Assembly (NCBI RefSeq): GCF_019929665.1 | Contig: NZ_JAHZPZ010000003.1 | Location: 186,001-250,000 of the forward strand | Direction of reading: 5' to 3' | Length of the DNA stretch: 64,000 nucleotides | From: Streptococcus infantis | GTDB taxonomy: Bacteria > Bacillota > Bacilli > Lactobacillales > Streptococcaceae | Shown here: piece by piece, positions 54,265 through 62,858 of the stretch | Numbering within the stretch: the stretch's first letter is position 1 | Layout: every line of letters starts with the position of its first letter | Notes under the pieces: generated by a model | What the model was told of the DNA's origin: nothing | Database searches by the model: none | Seen by the model: the letters and a program-made list of their open reading frames with translations, nothing else | Translations under genes and position numbers: made by a program

Positions 54265-56838
54265 ATGAAAAAGGAACAAGTGCTGATTGGTTTGGGAGTT
54301 GCAACTGCAATAGTAACTGCTTTTAATGGTCATGTCCAAGCAGATGAGGTTACAAATAAACAATCGAATAAAACTACTGTCAGTCAATCAGAGACCAAAA
54401 AGGATGTTGAAGTTTCAGAATCAGATGTAAAAAATGCAGAAGTCAAACTAAACAAAGCAATTGATGAAGAAAAGAATACTCAGAAGATTGTTGATAAAAC
54501 GCAACAAGAGTATGCATCTGCTGTAACAAATAAGAACAAAGCAGATGACGCTTTGAAACAAGCTCAAGAATTTGCTAAGCAAGCTACACCTGAGAAAATT
54601 AAAAATGCAGAAAAGGATCTTGCCACAAAACAAGTAACTGTCAAGAAAGCCGAAGAAAATTTGGCTGGAGCAAAACAAGGTGAGAAACATGCTCAGACAA
54701 GTGTCGAGAACCAACAAACAGTTGTTAATAAGGCAAAAACCCAGGTTGATCAAAGAGCAACAGACGTAAAAAAGGCACAAGACAAAGTAAGGGTAGCAGA
54801 GAATTCTTTTGATTGGAATACATTACGTGAGGTCCAACAAACTGCTGGGAAATTGGATGTGAAGGTGAAAGCTAACCAAGCTAAAGTGAGTTCTTTAACT
54901 AGTGAGTTCTCAAAAGCACAACAAGAAAGAAAAGCACTTGTAGAAAGAGGAAATAAGAACCGTTCTACTCTTGAAAAGAATTTAAAATCAGCTGGGAATG
55001 AGTTTTTAACAGTTACGGTCCCTCACGAGATTCAATCAAATTCTGTTAGCGAGAGTGATTCCAAGACTCCGCCACTTGAGGAAAAAACTTTCGTAGGAAG
55101 TGATGGGAAGACATATTATGTTGCTGCAAACGAAGATGTGAATTTTAGCGGAGAAAGAACAGAAACTATCGTTGTCTCATCTAAAGATTATGTCAATGTT
55201 CCTCATGTGATTGATTATAAAAAGGTTTCTGAAGAAGTTCGTAAATACTTAATTGAATTGCGTAGAATCAATGGTATTGATATTCCAGTGCCAGCTGTGA
55301 CTGACAAGGCTTTGAGATATGGAAAAGCAAGAGCAAATGAAATGGTGGCAAATAATAAATTGTCACATGATACAAAATTGAAAAATCAAGATTTTGGTTT
55401 TAAGGATGCGACTGAAAATGCAACAGCTGGTTCGGTTCCAGAAAAGAGCCTGTTAAGTGAAAAAGAACTTGCTTATAAAGAGGTCCTATCTTACTTTAAT
55501 GATTATAGTAATGCCTCGTTATATGGCTCATCAGATCCAAAAGAAGCACATAGACGTAACTATGGTCATAGAATTCCATTGCTAGCAGCTTCTGGGACAG
55601 GAATGGCTGTTGGAGCATCCTCTAGCGAAAGAACAAGCTATGGCAATTATGGAGTGTTAACATTTATTAGTGAGAATAAAGATGTTTATGGAATACTTCC
55701 TTCTGGAGCTAAAGGGTATAGTAGTTATTTTTTAGCAAGAGCAGAAAATAAAGATAGTAATCCAGATTATAGCGAATTTTACTTTAATGGGAAACGAGTA
55801 AAATTCTTACCTAAAATAACCTTCCGTTATGTTTGGAATGAAATCACACATCCTAAAAATCCAGCCTATACTAAAGCTAAAGAGGCTCTGAATAATTTTA
55901 GCAGAAAACAAAGGAATGAAGAGACCATAGTAAATGGAAAAATATCGTCTTTCAACAATAATCTTACTGTTGCTAAAACGACTTTAGATAAAGATCAAAA
56001 AGAACTAGACAAAAATAAAAAGCGTCTTGCAGATTTAACAAAACAAAATGAAGCTAAGCTAAACGTTTTGAAATCAGCACAAGCAGAATTGAGTAAACAA
56101 CAAACTATGCTAAATGCTGCTAAATCTGAACTTTCGAAGCAAGAATCTCAATTAAATCGATTGAAAACAATCAAGAATAATAAATCTCATGCTAGTAAGA
56201 ATGCGGAACAGTCATTAGCTAATGCTAAAAAAGATTTGACAAAGGCGCAACAAGATGTCATTGACATCAAAAATGCTCCAAGAAAACTCGACGATGCTAA
56301 AAAACAATTGATTAGAGCTAAACAAAAGGTTGAGGAATCTAAAAAAGCACTTGAAAATGCAAATGTTAAACTAAAAAATGCAAAAGCTAAAAAAGATGCT
56401 GTTAAGAAAGAATACACGAAAGTATCTGAAGCATATAAACAATATTTATTGTTAAAACAAAAAGCGGCTTCGAAAGGAAGTTGGATTCAATCCTCTGGTC
56501 GTTGGTGGTACAGACACAACAATGGTTCTTATACAACTAATGGTTGGGAACTAATCGACAGTACATGGTATTATTTTGACAGTTCAGGATGGATGCAAAC
56601 AGGCTGGGTAAAAACAGGCGGTTCATGGTATTATCTTAATTCTTCAGGTGCAATGCAAACAGGCTGGGTAAAAACAGATGGATTATGGTATTACCTCAAT
56701 TCTTCGGGAGCAATGCAAACAGGTTGGTTTAGTGTCTCAGGGAAATGGTACTATGCATATGGTTCAGGTGCCTTAGCAATCAGTACAACTACACCAGATG
56801 GTTATAAAGTGAATTATAACGGGGAATGGATCAGATAG
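54265..56838 (+). CDS. Choline-binding surface protein with coiled coils and a CAP domain (SEC10/PgrA-like)
   Basis: The protein has 857 residues. A signal peptide (about 1-27, cut after HVQA) is followed by a Lys/Ala/Gln-rich coiled coil (about 45-240), a linker, then a CAP/SCP domain (about 322-470: YLIELRRINGIDIPVPAVTD, KLSHDT, NYGHRIPLLAASGTGMAVG) and a second long coiled coil (about 545-735). The end carries about five choline-binding repeats (WYYLNSSGAMQTGWVKT), which hold it on phosphocholine teichoic acid. No LPXTG is present. The coil-CAP-coil layout resembles surface-exclusion proteins of the SEC10/PgrA type. AAAGG lies 7-8 bases before the ATG. A role in adhesion or in limiting DNA or cell contact is inferred. 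Confidence 0.88.
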   Translation: MKKEQVLIGLGVATAIVTAFNGHVQADEVTNKQSNKTTVSQSETKKDVEVSESDVKNAEVKLNKAIDEEKNTQKIVDKTQQEYASAVTNKNKADDALKQAQEFAKQATPEKIKNAEKDLATKQVTVKKAEENLAGAKQGEKHAQTSVENQQTVVNKAKTQVDQRATDVKKAQDKVRVAENSFDWNTLREVQQTAGKLDVKVKANQAKVSSLTSEFSKAQQERKALVERGNKNRSTLEKNLKSAGNEFLTVTVPHEIQSNSVSESDSKTPPLEEKTFVGSDGKTYYVAANEDVNFSGERTETIVVSSKDYVNVPHVIDYKKVSEEVRKYLIELRRINGIDIPVPAVTDKALRYGKARANEMVANNKLSHDTKLKNQDFGFKDATENATAGSVPEKSLLSEKELAYKEVLSYFNDYSNASLYGSSDPKEAHRRNYGHRIPLLAASGTGMAVGASSSERTSYGNYGVLTFISENKDVYGILPSGAKGYSSYFLARAENKDSNPDYSEFYFNGKRVKFLPKITFRYVWNEITHPKNPAYTKAKEALNNFSRKQRNEETIVNGKISSFNNNLTVAKTTLDKDQKELDKNKKRLADLTKQNEAKLNVLKSAQAELSKQQTMLNAAKSELSKQESQLNRLKTIKNNKSHASKNAEQSLANAKKDLTKAQQDVIDIKNAPRKLDDAKKQLIRAKQKVEESKKALENANVKLKNAKAKKDAVKKEYTKVSEAYKQYLLLKQKAASKGSWIQSSGRWWYRHNNGSYTTNGWELIDSTWYYFDSSGWMQTGWVKTGGSWYYLNSSGAMQTGWVKTDGLWYYLNSSGAMQTGWFSVSGKWYYAYGSGALAISTTTPDGYKVNYNGEWIR

Positions 56839-57054
56839 ACAAATTAAAAGTTATATAATGTTACTTAGTATATATTATTTAAGGTATTTGTAAAGAATTA
56901 CAAATGAATATAGGTTACCAATTATAACAGATTTTGAGAACAATTTTAAAACAAGAATAATAGTCAACATCTTTTTAGAATGTATAGGTCGAATAGTTCA
57001 CAATTTAAGAAAAAATTGAAATTAATTTTTCAATCATGTTTCCAAGCACTTTTC

Positions 57055-57083
57055 TTGAAACCCTTTCCTTCTTCTGATAGACT
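57055..57083 (+). promoter_or_regulatory. Aquaporin promoter
   Basis: TTGAAA, 17 bases, TAGACT, 29 bases before the ATG. The rest of the 274-base gap upstream shows nothing else. Confidence 0.7.
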
Positions 57084-57112
57084 AATACATAGTTTGAAAA
57101 AGGAGACTTGAT

Positions 57113-57781
57113 ATGAAAAAATTTGTTGCTGAATTAATCGGTACTTTTATGCTTGTGTTCATCGGAACAGGAGCTGTTGTTTTTGGAAATGGTGTTGAAG
57201 GTCTTGGACACCTTGGAATTGCTCTTGCCTTTGGCTTGGCAATCGTAGTTGCAGCTTTCTCAATCGGAACTGTTTCAGGTGCTCACTTGAACCCAGCTGT
57301 TTCTATCGCTATGTTTGTTAACAAACGTTTGTCATCTTCAGAACTTGTAAACTACATCCTTGGACAAGTAGTTGGTGCTTTCTTAGCATCAGGATCTGTG
57401 TTCTTTCTCTTGGCAAATTCAGGTATGTCAACTGCAAGTCTTGGTGAAAATGCCTTGGCAAACGGTGTAACTGTCTTTGGTGGTTTCTTGTTTGAAACAA
57501 TCGCAACTTTCTTGTTTGTTTTGGTGATTATGACTGTAACTTCAGCAAGCAAAGGGAATGGCGCAATCGCTGGTTTGGTGATTGGTTTGTCATTGACAGC
57601 TTTGATTCTAGCTGGCTTGAACATCACTGGACTTTCAGTAAACCCAGCTCGTAGTTTGGCTCCTGCTGTATTGGTAGGTGGCGCAGCTCTTCAACAAGTT
57701 TGGATTTTCATCCTTGCACCAATCGTTGGTGGAGTTCTTGCAGCCCTTGTTGCTAAAAACTTCCTTGGAACTGAAGAATAA
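57113..57781 (+). CDS. Aquaporin / MIP-family channel
   Basis: The protein has 222 residues, six membrane helices and both pore motifs: HLNPAVS near 64 and SVNPARS near 178. The second NPA is followed by Arg, the selectivity residue. Length and sequence fit the short AqpZ-like group; a pneumococcal relative (AqpC) has been described as passing oxygen or peroxide as well as water. Substrate here is not determined. AAAAGGAG precedes the ATG. Confidence 0.92.
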   Translation: MKKFVAELIGTFMLVFIGTGAVVFGNGVEGLGHLGIALAFGLAIVVAAFSIGTVSGAHLNPAVSIAMFVNKRLSSSELVNYILGQVVGAFLASGSVFFLLANSGMSTASLGENALANGVTVFGGFLFETIATFLFVLVIMTVTSASKGNGAIAGLVIGLSLTALILAGLNITGLSVNPARSLAPAVLVGGAALQQVWIFILAPIVGGVLAALVAKNFLGTEE

Positions 57782-57789
57782 TTGAAACT

Positions 57790-57829
57790 TAAAAAGCCTT
57801 GCTTCTCATCTTGAGGAACAGGGCTTTTT
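57790..57829 (+). terminator. Aquaporin terminator
   Basis: AAAAAGCC with GGGCTTTTT, enclosing an imperfect inner stem (CTCATC/TTGAG). Confidence 0.65.
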
Positions 57830-57835
57830 CGTATG

Positions 57836-57993
57836 ATACTCTTCGAAAACCTCTTCAAACCACGTCAGCTCTATCTGCAACCTCAAAACAGTGTTTTGAG
57901 CTGACTTCGTCAGTCTTATCTACAACCTCAAAGCAGTACTTTGAGCAACCTGCGGCTAGCTTCCTAGTTTGCTCTTTGATTTTCATTGAGTAT
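57836..57993 (-). repeat. BOX element (boxA-boxB-boxC)
   Basis: Read on the minus strand: boxA starting ATACTCAATGAAAATCAAAG, one boxB unit with TGACGAAGTCAGCTCAAAAC, and boxC ending GGTTTTCGAAGAGTAT. About 158 bases, between the aquaporin gene and the end of queF. BOX repeats are typical of pneumococcus and its mitis-group relatives and are non-autonomous mobile repeats. The open frame across it on the plus strand is not a gene. Confidence 0.92.
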
Positions 57994-57997
57994 GAGT

Positions 57998-58489
57998 TTA
58001 ACGGTTGTCAATTTTCTCTGGATAGAGGTCATGTTGGAAGAGGCGTTGTTCTGCCAAGCCTTCATACTTAGTTCCAAGTCTACCGTAGTTGTAGTAAGGG
58101 TCGATTGAAATGCCACCGCGTGGGGTGAATTTGCCCCAGACTTCTAAATAGCGAGGGTCTAGCAAGTTGACCAAGTCTTTCCCGATAGTGTTGATACAGT
58201 TTTCATGAAAATCTCCATGGTTTCGGTAGCTAAAGAGGTAGAGTTTGAGGGATTTTGACTCGACACAGAGCTTGTCAGGAATGTAGGAAATATAAATGGT
58301 CGCAAAGTCTGGCTGAGCAGTGATGGGACAAAGTGAGGTAAATTCAGGGCAGTTGAACTTGATGAAATAGTCATTTTCCACATGACGATTGTCAAAAGAT
58401 TCGAGGACTTCTGGTTGATATTCGAAAATGTAGTTGGTTTCTTTGTTGCCGAGGAGGCTGAGGTTTTTCATTTCTTCTTGTTGTGACAT
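57998..58489 (-). CDS. queF: NADPH-dependent 7-cyano-7-deazaguanine reductase QueF
   Basis: The protein has 163 residues, the short unimodular type. The catalytic Cys lies in [17 protein letters not shown], and [20 protein letters not shown] is the family's other hallmark. It reduces preQ0 to preQ1. It is the last gene of the operon; its end touches the BOX element. AAGAAAA ribosome site is weak. Confidence 0.95.
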   Translation of the reverse strand: MSQQEEMKNLSLLGNKETNYIFEYQPEVLESFDNRHVENDYFIKFNCPEFTSLCPITAQPDFATIYISYIPDKLCVESKSLKLYLFSYRNHGDFHENCINTIGKDLVNLLDPRYLEVWGKFTPRGGISIDPYYNYGRLGTKYEGLAEQRLFQHDLYPEKIDNR

Positions 58490-58507
58490 GATTTTTTCTT
58501 TCTAATC

Positions 58508-59224
58508 TTAAACACCACGTTGGTTGTCGTAGAGGAGGGTATGGAGTTGAGGAAGGACGCGGACATTGCTCCAGCTATCGTCGGCAGCGACACGTTCCCA
58601 GAGTTCTTTGAGGCGGTCTAGTTGGTCTTGGACAATATTGCCTGTAGCCTTGGGCTCAGGATTTCCCGCCGATAAGAAGAGGACATCTGGTTGGTAGCGT
58701 TCTTGAATACTTTTGGCAAAGGCTAGGTCTGCATCATCAAAGACAGGGATTTTAAAGGTTACTTTGTCTGGGTCTAGTTGGGAAACGATAAAGTCCAGGG
58801 TCTCAAAGTTGACTTCCATCTTGGAGGAAGGAGGCTTAGGACTCAGAGTGACTTGGTCTATATCTTTTAACCAATTTTGCCAGCGGGAGCCTTGGGTCTC
58901 AACAGCCAGAGTGACCCCACGTTCCTTGAGTTTGGTTACTAGCTCAGCCATGTTGGCTGCTAGGATAGCAGGATTTCCCCCAGATAGGGTGACATAGTCG
59001 TAGCTTCCTAGTTTGTCTAACTCAGCGATTACTTCATCAGCTGTCATGCGAGTTGGTTTTTCAGAACCATCCCAAGTAAAGGCGGAGTCGCACCAGTCGC
59101 AGTGGTAGTCGCAACCAGCAGTGCGGACAAACATGGTTTTCTGGCCAATAGCACGACCTTCACCTTGAAAGGTAGGCCCAAAAATTTCTAGAACTGGTAG
59201 TTTGAGGACACGTTCCTTAGTCAT
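58508..59224 (-). CDS. queE: 7-carboxy-7-deazaguanine synthase QueE (radical SAM)
   Basis: The protein has 238 residues. The N-terminal cluster motif is CDYHCDWCDS (CxxxCxxC), preceded by GPTFQGEGRAIGQKTMFVRT. GGNPAIL and ETQGSRWQ follow. It turns 6-carboxytetrahydropterin into CDG with an iron-sulfur cluster and SAM. It overlaps queD by 8 bases. Confidence 0.95.
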   Translation of the reverse strand: MTKERVLKLPVLEIFGPTFQGEGRAIGQKTMFVRTAGCDYHCDWCDSAFTWDGSEKPTRMTADEVIAELDKLGSYDYVTLSGGNPAILAANMAELVTKLKERGVTLAVETQGSRWQNWLKDIDQVTLSPKPPSSKMEVNFETLDFIVSQLDPDKVTFKIPVFDDADLAFAKSIQERYQPDVLFLSAGNPEPKATGNIVQDQLDRLKELWERVAADDSWSNVRVLPQLHTLLYDNQRGV

Positions 59225-59660
59225 CTAACCACTCCCGTCTAAACTCTGCAAAGGCAGTCGGAGTTTCATAGAGGCGAACATATTCCAAACGGAGACCGCG
59301 CTCGTCTGGCAACTCCTGACTCATGGTTTGGAAAATCCAGTAAACCATATTTTCAGCAGTCGTATTCATGTAGGGCAGGGTTTCATTGAGATAGCGATGA
59401 TCCAAGTGGGGCTCTAAGTAGTCCTTGTAGATAGCTTTGATGTCTCCGAAATCGTAGGTCATACCACGCTCATCTAAAAATCCACTGACAGCGATTTGCA
59501 GATGATAGGTGTGACCGTGTAGGGATTTGCATTTTCCTTCATAGTGAAAGAGGTGGTGGGCAGCATCGAAGGTAAATTCTTTTGAGACTAAGGTTCTGTG
59601 AGGATTGTAGACAAGAGATTCCCCAGTTTCTTGTTTGATTTCTTTGGGGGCAAAAAACAT
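59217..59660 (-). CDS. queD: 6-carboxytetrahydropterin synthase QueD
   Basis: From ATG 59660 the protein has 147 residues; the longer frame runs into queC. Zinc ligands lie in DAAHHLFHYEGKCKSLHGHTYHL, and the family's YDFGDIK and LDHRYLNE are present. It converts dihydroneopterin triphosphate. Its ATG shares one base with the queC stop (TGATG). Confidence 0.95.
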   Translation of the reverse strand: MFFAPKEIKQETGESLVYNPHRTLVSKEFTFDAAHHLFHYEGKCKSLHGHTYHLQIAVSGFLDERGMTYDFGDIKAIYKDYLEPHLDHRYLNETLPYMNTTAENMVYWIFQTMSQELPDERGLRLEYVRLYETPTAFAEFRREWLDD

Positions 59661-60313
59661 CAGGCCTCTCCTTTCTGAGAGAGATAAACCTCTAAACCAT
59701 GTTGGCGTAGATGGCAGGCAGGACAATCTCCACAACCAGTACCAATAATCCCATTGTAGCAGGTCAAGGTCTTCTCACGAACGTAGTCAAAGGCACCGAG
59801 TTGGTCAGCTAATTCCCAAGTTTCAGCCTTGTCTAGCCACATGAGAGGCGTTTGGATCACAAAGTCGTAATCCATAGCAAGGTTGAGCGTGACATTGAGT
59901 GATTTGACAAAGACATCCCGACAGTCAGGATAACCTGAGAAGTCTGTTTCGCACACTCCTGTCACGATATCCGTAATTCCACGCTGCTTGGCAAGGACTG
60001 CCGCAAAGGACAGAAAGAGATGATTGCGACCGTCAACGAAGGTATTAGGAACCTCTCCTTCTTTTTGCTCAATTTCTAAATCTGAAGTCAAGGCATTTTC
60101 AGTAATTTGTCCTAGCAGAGACATATCTAGGATATGATGACGAATTCCTTGTTCCTCAGCGATTTCTTTGGCCACTTGAATTTCTAAATGGTGGCGTTGA
60201 CCGTAGGCAAAGGTAACGGCTTCGACCCTTTCATAGTGTTGCTTGGCCCAGAAAAGGCAGGTTGTTGAATCTTGACCGCCACTAAAGACGACCAAGGCTG
60301 ATTGACGTTTCAT
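59660..60313 (-). CDS. queC: 7-cyano-7-deazaguanine synthase QueC
   Basis: From ATG 60313 (AAGGAG, 6 bases upstream) the protein has 217 residues. The PP-loop is [14 protein letters not shown]; the zinc site [13 protein letters not shown] closes the protein. It makes preQ0 from CDG using ATP and ammonia. First gene of queCDEF, downstream of a candidate preQ1 riboswitch. Confidence 0.95.
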   Translation of the reverse strand: MKRQSALVVFSGGQDSTTCLFWAKQHYERVEAVTFAYGQRHHLEIQVAKEIAEEQGIRHHILDMSLLGQITENALTSDLEIEQKEGEVPNTFVDGRNHLFLSFAAVLAKQRGITDIVTGVCETDFSGYPDCRDVFVKSLNVTLNLAMDYDFVIQTPLMWLDKAETWELADQLGAFDYVREKTLTCYNGIIGTGCGDCPACHLRQHGLEVYLSQKGEA

Positions 60314-60344
60314 AGTACTCCTTCCAAAATGGGAAATGTTCAGA

Positions 60345-60424
60345 GCACGCAAAAAGCTCCCCAGAGGGAGCTAAAAAATACCAAGTAGAGGTTTTTTTTA
60401 GCGATGGCATGTCCCAAACATCGT
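60345..60424 (-). promoter_or_regulatory. Candidate preQ1 riboswitch with terminator
   Basis: On the minus strand CGATG (60423-60419) pairs with CATCG (60406-60402) around a loop containing GGGA, and an A-rich tail ending in CC (60399-60388) can fold back to the loop, the H-type pseudoknot shape of class I preQ1 aptamers. A terminator follows: AGCTCCC/GGGAGCT (60372-60355), then TTTTT, just before queC. Ligand binding would favour termination. Length and operon fit; the exact class is uncertain. Confidence 0.6.
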
Positions 60425-60438
60425 AATATTCTAGTTAC

Positions 60439-60467
60439 AGTCTAGCATATTTTTTGAAAAATGGCAA
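60439..60467 (-). promoter_or_regulatory. queCDEF promoter
   Basis: Minus strand TTGCCA (60467-60462), 17 bases, TAGACT (60444-60439) with TGC before it. Confidence 0.65.
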
Positions 60468-60479
60468 AGGGCAAGAAAA

Positions 60480-60511
60480 AAGAGACCAAATGAATGCACT
60501 TGGTCTCTCCT
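60480..60511 (-). terminator. Thioredoxin terminator
   Basis: GAGACCAA and TTGGTCTC with a T-run on the minus strand. Confidence 0.75.
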
Positions 60512-60515
60512 TTGA

Positions 60516-60830
60516 TTAGCTTAATTCAGCAACGATAGCTTTGATTTGTTCAGCAGTGTGGACACCTGCCACTTGTTTAACAACTTGTCCATCTTTCTTG
60601 AAGAGAAGAGTAGGGATAGACATAATGCCGAATGCACGAGCTGTATTCGGATTTTCGTCAACGTCCATTTTAACGATCTTCAAGACATCTTCTGAAAGTT
60701 CTTCAGACAATTTGTCCAAGATTGGACCTTGCATACGACATGGACCACACCAAGTAGCCCAGAAGTCTACCAAGACCAATCCGTCTTTAGTTTCTTGTTC
60801 AAATGTTGCATCTGTAATTGCTTTTGCCAT
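60516..60830 (-). CDS. trxA: Thioredoxin
   Basis: The protein has 104 residues with the active site WATWCGPCRMQGP near 29-41, the cis-Pro in SIPTLLF and the conserved Asp in LVDFWA. It reduces protein disulfides and ribonucleotide reductase. AGGAG site. It follows the DUF4649 gene by 14 bases, so the two are probably cotranscribed. Confidence 0.96.
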   Translation of the reverse strand: MAKAITDATFEQETKDGLVLVDFWATWCGPCRMQGPILDKLSEELSEDVLKIVKMDVDENPNTARAFGIMSIPTLLFKKDGQVVKQVAGVHTAEQIKAIVAELS

Positions 60831-60844
60831 AGTATTTCTCCTTT

Positions 60845-61066
60845 TTAATTATATTGGCTTAAATCTTGTTTCATGAGATAGAAGAAAACATCTCCATAAG
60901 TCCCATGGTAGTCCAGAACATGACCATTGTAGGTTAGTTTTTGGACAGGGTAATAGTCGGCGACACCAATCAGGCAGGCATGTTGAGAACGTTCAAATTC
61001 TTCGTATGAATCGAAGGTCATTGTTCTCTCTTGCTTGCTGGCGTCTAAATAAGTGATTTCAATCAT
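60845..61066 (-). CDS. DUF4649 family protein
   Basis: A 73-residue protein, MIEITYLDASKQERTMTFDS, with YGDVFFYLMKQDLSQYN at the end; a small streptococcal family of unknown function. It has AAAGGAG and its own promoter: minus strand TTGACA (61124-61119), 17 bases, TAAAAT (61101-61096). A MarR-type operator lies just upstream of that promoter. Confidence 0.85.
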   Translation of the reverse strand: MIEITYLDASKQERTMTFDSYEEFERSQHACLIGVADYYPVQKLTYNGHVLDYHGTYGDVFFYLMKQDLSQYN

Positions 61067-61132
61067 AGGATTCTCCTTTGCTAAATCATATCTTCATTTT
61101 ACTCCTTGGAAAAAGGAATGTCAAGAAAATTG

Positions 61133-61146
61133 CTTGCGCACGCAAG
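61133..61146. promoter_or_regulatory. MarR-type operator, site 1
   Basis: CTTGCG-CA-CGCAAG, a perfect inverted repeat 9 bases upstream of the -35 of the DUF4649-trx promoter, and 16 bases from the end of the MarR gene. Confidence 0.65.
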
Positions 61147-61161
61147 TTTTTTGTAAAAATT

Positions 61162-61542
61162 TTAGGAAAGCCAACTTGCTTTTGTTTCAAGGCTTTCTTC
61201 TACAGCTTTTTGTAGATAGGCAAGAGTTGTCTGACCCTCCTTAGTGAGGCAGATAAAACTAGCTCGCTTATCCTGGTCACAACATCTCCGACTAAGTAAA
61301 CCGCAGTTTTTGGCTTCTAGGCGTGCCACCATTCGTGATACAGCACTTGGACTCAGATGGAGTTTGTCCGGCAGGTCAATCTGTCTCAAAGATTTTTCTT
61401 GAGCCTGATTTAAAAAGTGCAAGAGATAGAATTCTTTGAGCGTTAGGCTTTGGTCACTCTGTTCAGCAATCGTTTGCTCTAAAATAGCTTCTAGCTCTAC
61501 TTGTCGGCGGTTGAAGTCAAACCATTTTTCTAAGTAAGTCAT
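61162..61542 (-). CDS. MarR-family regulator
   Basis: The protein has 126 residues, with the MarR winged helix: SLRQIDLPDKLHLSPSAVSR, MVARLEAKNCGLLSRRCCDQ and ASFICLTKEGQTTL. Its wing carries two adjacent Cys and two more nearby, unusual for the family and suggestive of redox sensing. AAGGAG lies before the ATG. The two CTTGCGCACGCAA sites on either side of the gene are its likely targets. Confidence 0.88.
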   Translation of the reverse strand: MTYLEKWFDFNRRQVELEAILEQTIAEQSDQSLTLKEFYLLHFLNQAQEKSLRQIDLPDKLHLSPSAVSRMVARLEAKNCGLLSRRCCDQDKRASFICLTKEGQTTLAYLQKAVEESLETKASWLS

Positions 61543-61594
61543 ATCAATCTCCTTTCTATATGGTAGTTATAAACAGATTCGCCTATCTGAGATG

Positions 61595-61608
61595 CTTGCG
61601 CACGCAAT
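61595..61608. promoter_or_regulatory. MarR-type operator, site 2
   Basis: CTTGCG-CA-CGCAAT, identical to site 1 except the last base, in the divergent region between the MarR gene and lrgA. Confidence 0.65.
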
Positions 61609-61722
61609 TAGTATACAACTTTTTGGAATAGATAGCAAGAAGGATGTTTCTTGTGTATTTCCTTGAAATTTTCTGAAAAAGGAGTAAACTGGTATGCAGA
61701 AAGTCTATTTTTGGAGTATTCG

Positions 61723-62097
61723 ATGAAGTTATATGTTCAGTTAATGATTCTCTTTGTGATTTCTCTAATCGGTGAAGGAATCTCCAGTTTTTTTCATTTG
61801 CCCATACCAGGAAGTATTATCGGTTTGATTATTTTATTTTTAGCCTTGCAGTTCAAGTGGTTGCGGGTACGGCATGTCAACATGGTTGGGAATTTTCTCC
61901 TAGCTAATATGACTATTCTATTTTTGCCTCCTGCAGTTGGGATTATGGAGAAATTTGATGTGATTGCTCCCTATTTATTGCCCATTGTCTTGATTGTCTT
62001 TTTTGCAGCAGTCATCAATATTATCTTGATTGCGCTGGTCGTTCAATTTATCAAAAAGCGTTATGAAGGTGATTATGAAAAAGGAGGTGCCAAATGA
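61723..62097 (+). CDS. lrgA: LrgA/CidA-family holin-like protein
   Basis: From ATG 61723 (TTGGAG, 6 bases before) the protein has 124 residues; the frame upstream lacks a ribosome site. Four membrane helices, with the family text ISLIGEGISSFFHLPIPGSI and FLLANMTILFLPPAVGIMEK. LrgA/CidA proteins form membrane pores tied to autolysis and pyruvate or overflow metabolism. It overlaps lrgB by 4 bases. Confidence 0.9.
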   Translation: MKLYVQLMILFVISLIGEGISSFFHLPIPGSIIGLIILFLALQFKWLRVRHVNMVGNFLLANMTILFLPPAVGIMEKFDVIAPYLLPIVLIVFFAAVINIILIALVVQFIKKRYEGDYEKGGAK

Positions 62098-62789
62098 GCG
62101 AATTTGTATCCAATCCACTTTTTGGGATAGCCTTGTCAATCCTAGCTTATCTAGGAGGGATGATTATCTTTAGACGCTACCCTCATCCTCTGACAACTCC
62201 TTTACTGCTAGCAACCTTGTTTATCATAGCATTTCTGAAATTTACGGGTATTTCTTATGTTGCCTATTATCAAGGTGGGGTCTACCTCAATAATTTGATT
62301 GTTCCCTCAACAGTGGCTCTAGGAATTCCTCTTTATAAGAGTTTTCACCTCATGAAACACCATGTTAGAAGTATTCTACTCAGCAGTTTCCTTGCTGTTG
62401 TTGTAAATACAGTTTTTACAGCTTTAGTTGCAAAATTTTTCGGTATGGATTTCTTCTTGGCGATTTCGCTTTTCCCAAAGTCTGTAACGACGGCCATGGC
62501 AGTTGGAATTACGGATAAGCTACAAGGAATAGCGACGATCACCTTGGTAGTTGTGGTAGCAACTGGCATTTTGACTAGCGTTATTGGGCCAACACTTTTA
62601 AAATGGCTCAAGATTGACGACCCAGTAGCTGTTGGTCTTGCTCTTGGAGGAACTGGTCACGCAGTCGGGACTGGAACAGCTTTTCGCTATGGAGCAGTTG
62701 CAGGTGCTATGGGAGGACTAGCCATCGGTGTCACCGGTATTCTCTATGTATTTGTCAGTCCCATCGTAGCAGGTTTGATATTGAGTTGA
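62094..62789 (+). CDS. lrgB: LrgB-family protein
   Basis: The protein has 231 residues and about six or seven membrane segments; AISLFPKSVTTAMAVGITDK and GLALGGTGHAVGTGTAFRYG are the LrgB signatures. It works with LrgA. AAAGGAGG lies before the ATG, inside the lrgA end. Confidence 0.93.
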   Translation: MSEFVSNPLFGIALSILAYLGGMIIFRRYPHPLTTPLLLATLFIIAFLKFTGISYVAYYQGGVYLNNLIVPSTVALGIPLYKSFHLMKHHVRSILLSSFLAVVVNTVFTALVAKFFGMDFFLAISLFPKSVTTAMAVGITDKLQGIATITLVVVVATGILTSVIGPTLLKWLKIDDPVAVGLALGGTGHAVGTGTAFRYGAVAGAMGGLAIGVTGILYVFVSPIVAGLILS

Positions 62790-62822
62790 GAAATAAGAAT
62801 GTTATATTTCTTTGTGTAAAAA

Positions 62823-62853
62823 GAAGCCCCTAGCTTTATTTGCTAGGGGCTTC
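62823..62853. terminator. Bidirectional terminator after lrgAB
   Basis: GAAGCCCCTAGC and GCTAGGGGCTTC, a perfect 12-bp stem with a 7-base loop. Confidence 0.8.
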
Positions 62854-62858
62854 ATTCA

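Noticed and set aside
57799-58071. Open frame of 90 codons on the plus strand after the aquaporin
   Set aside because: It lies across the BOX element and the end of queF and has repeat-derived sequence with no ribosome site.
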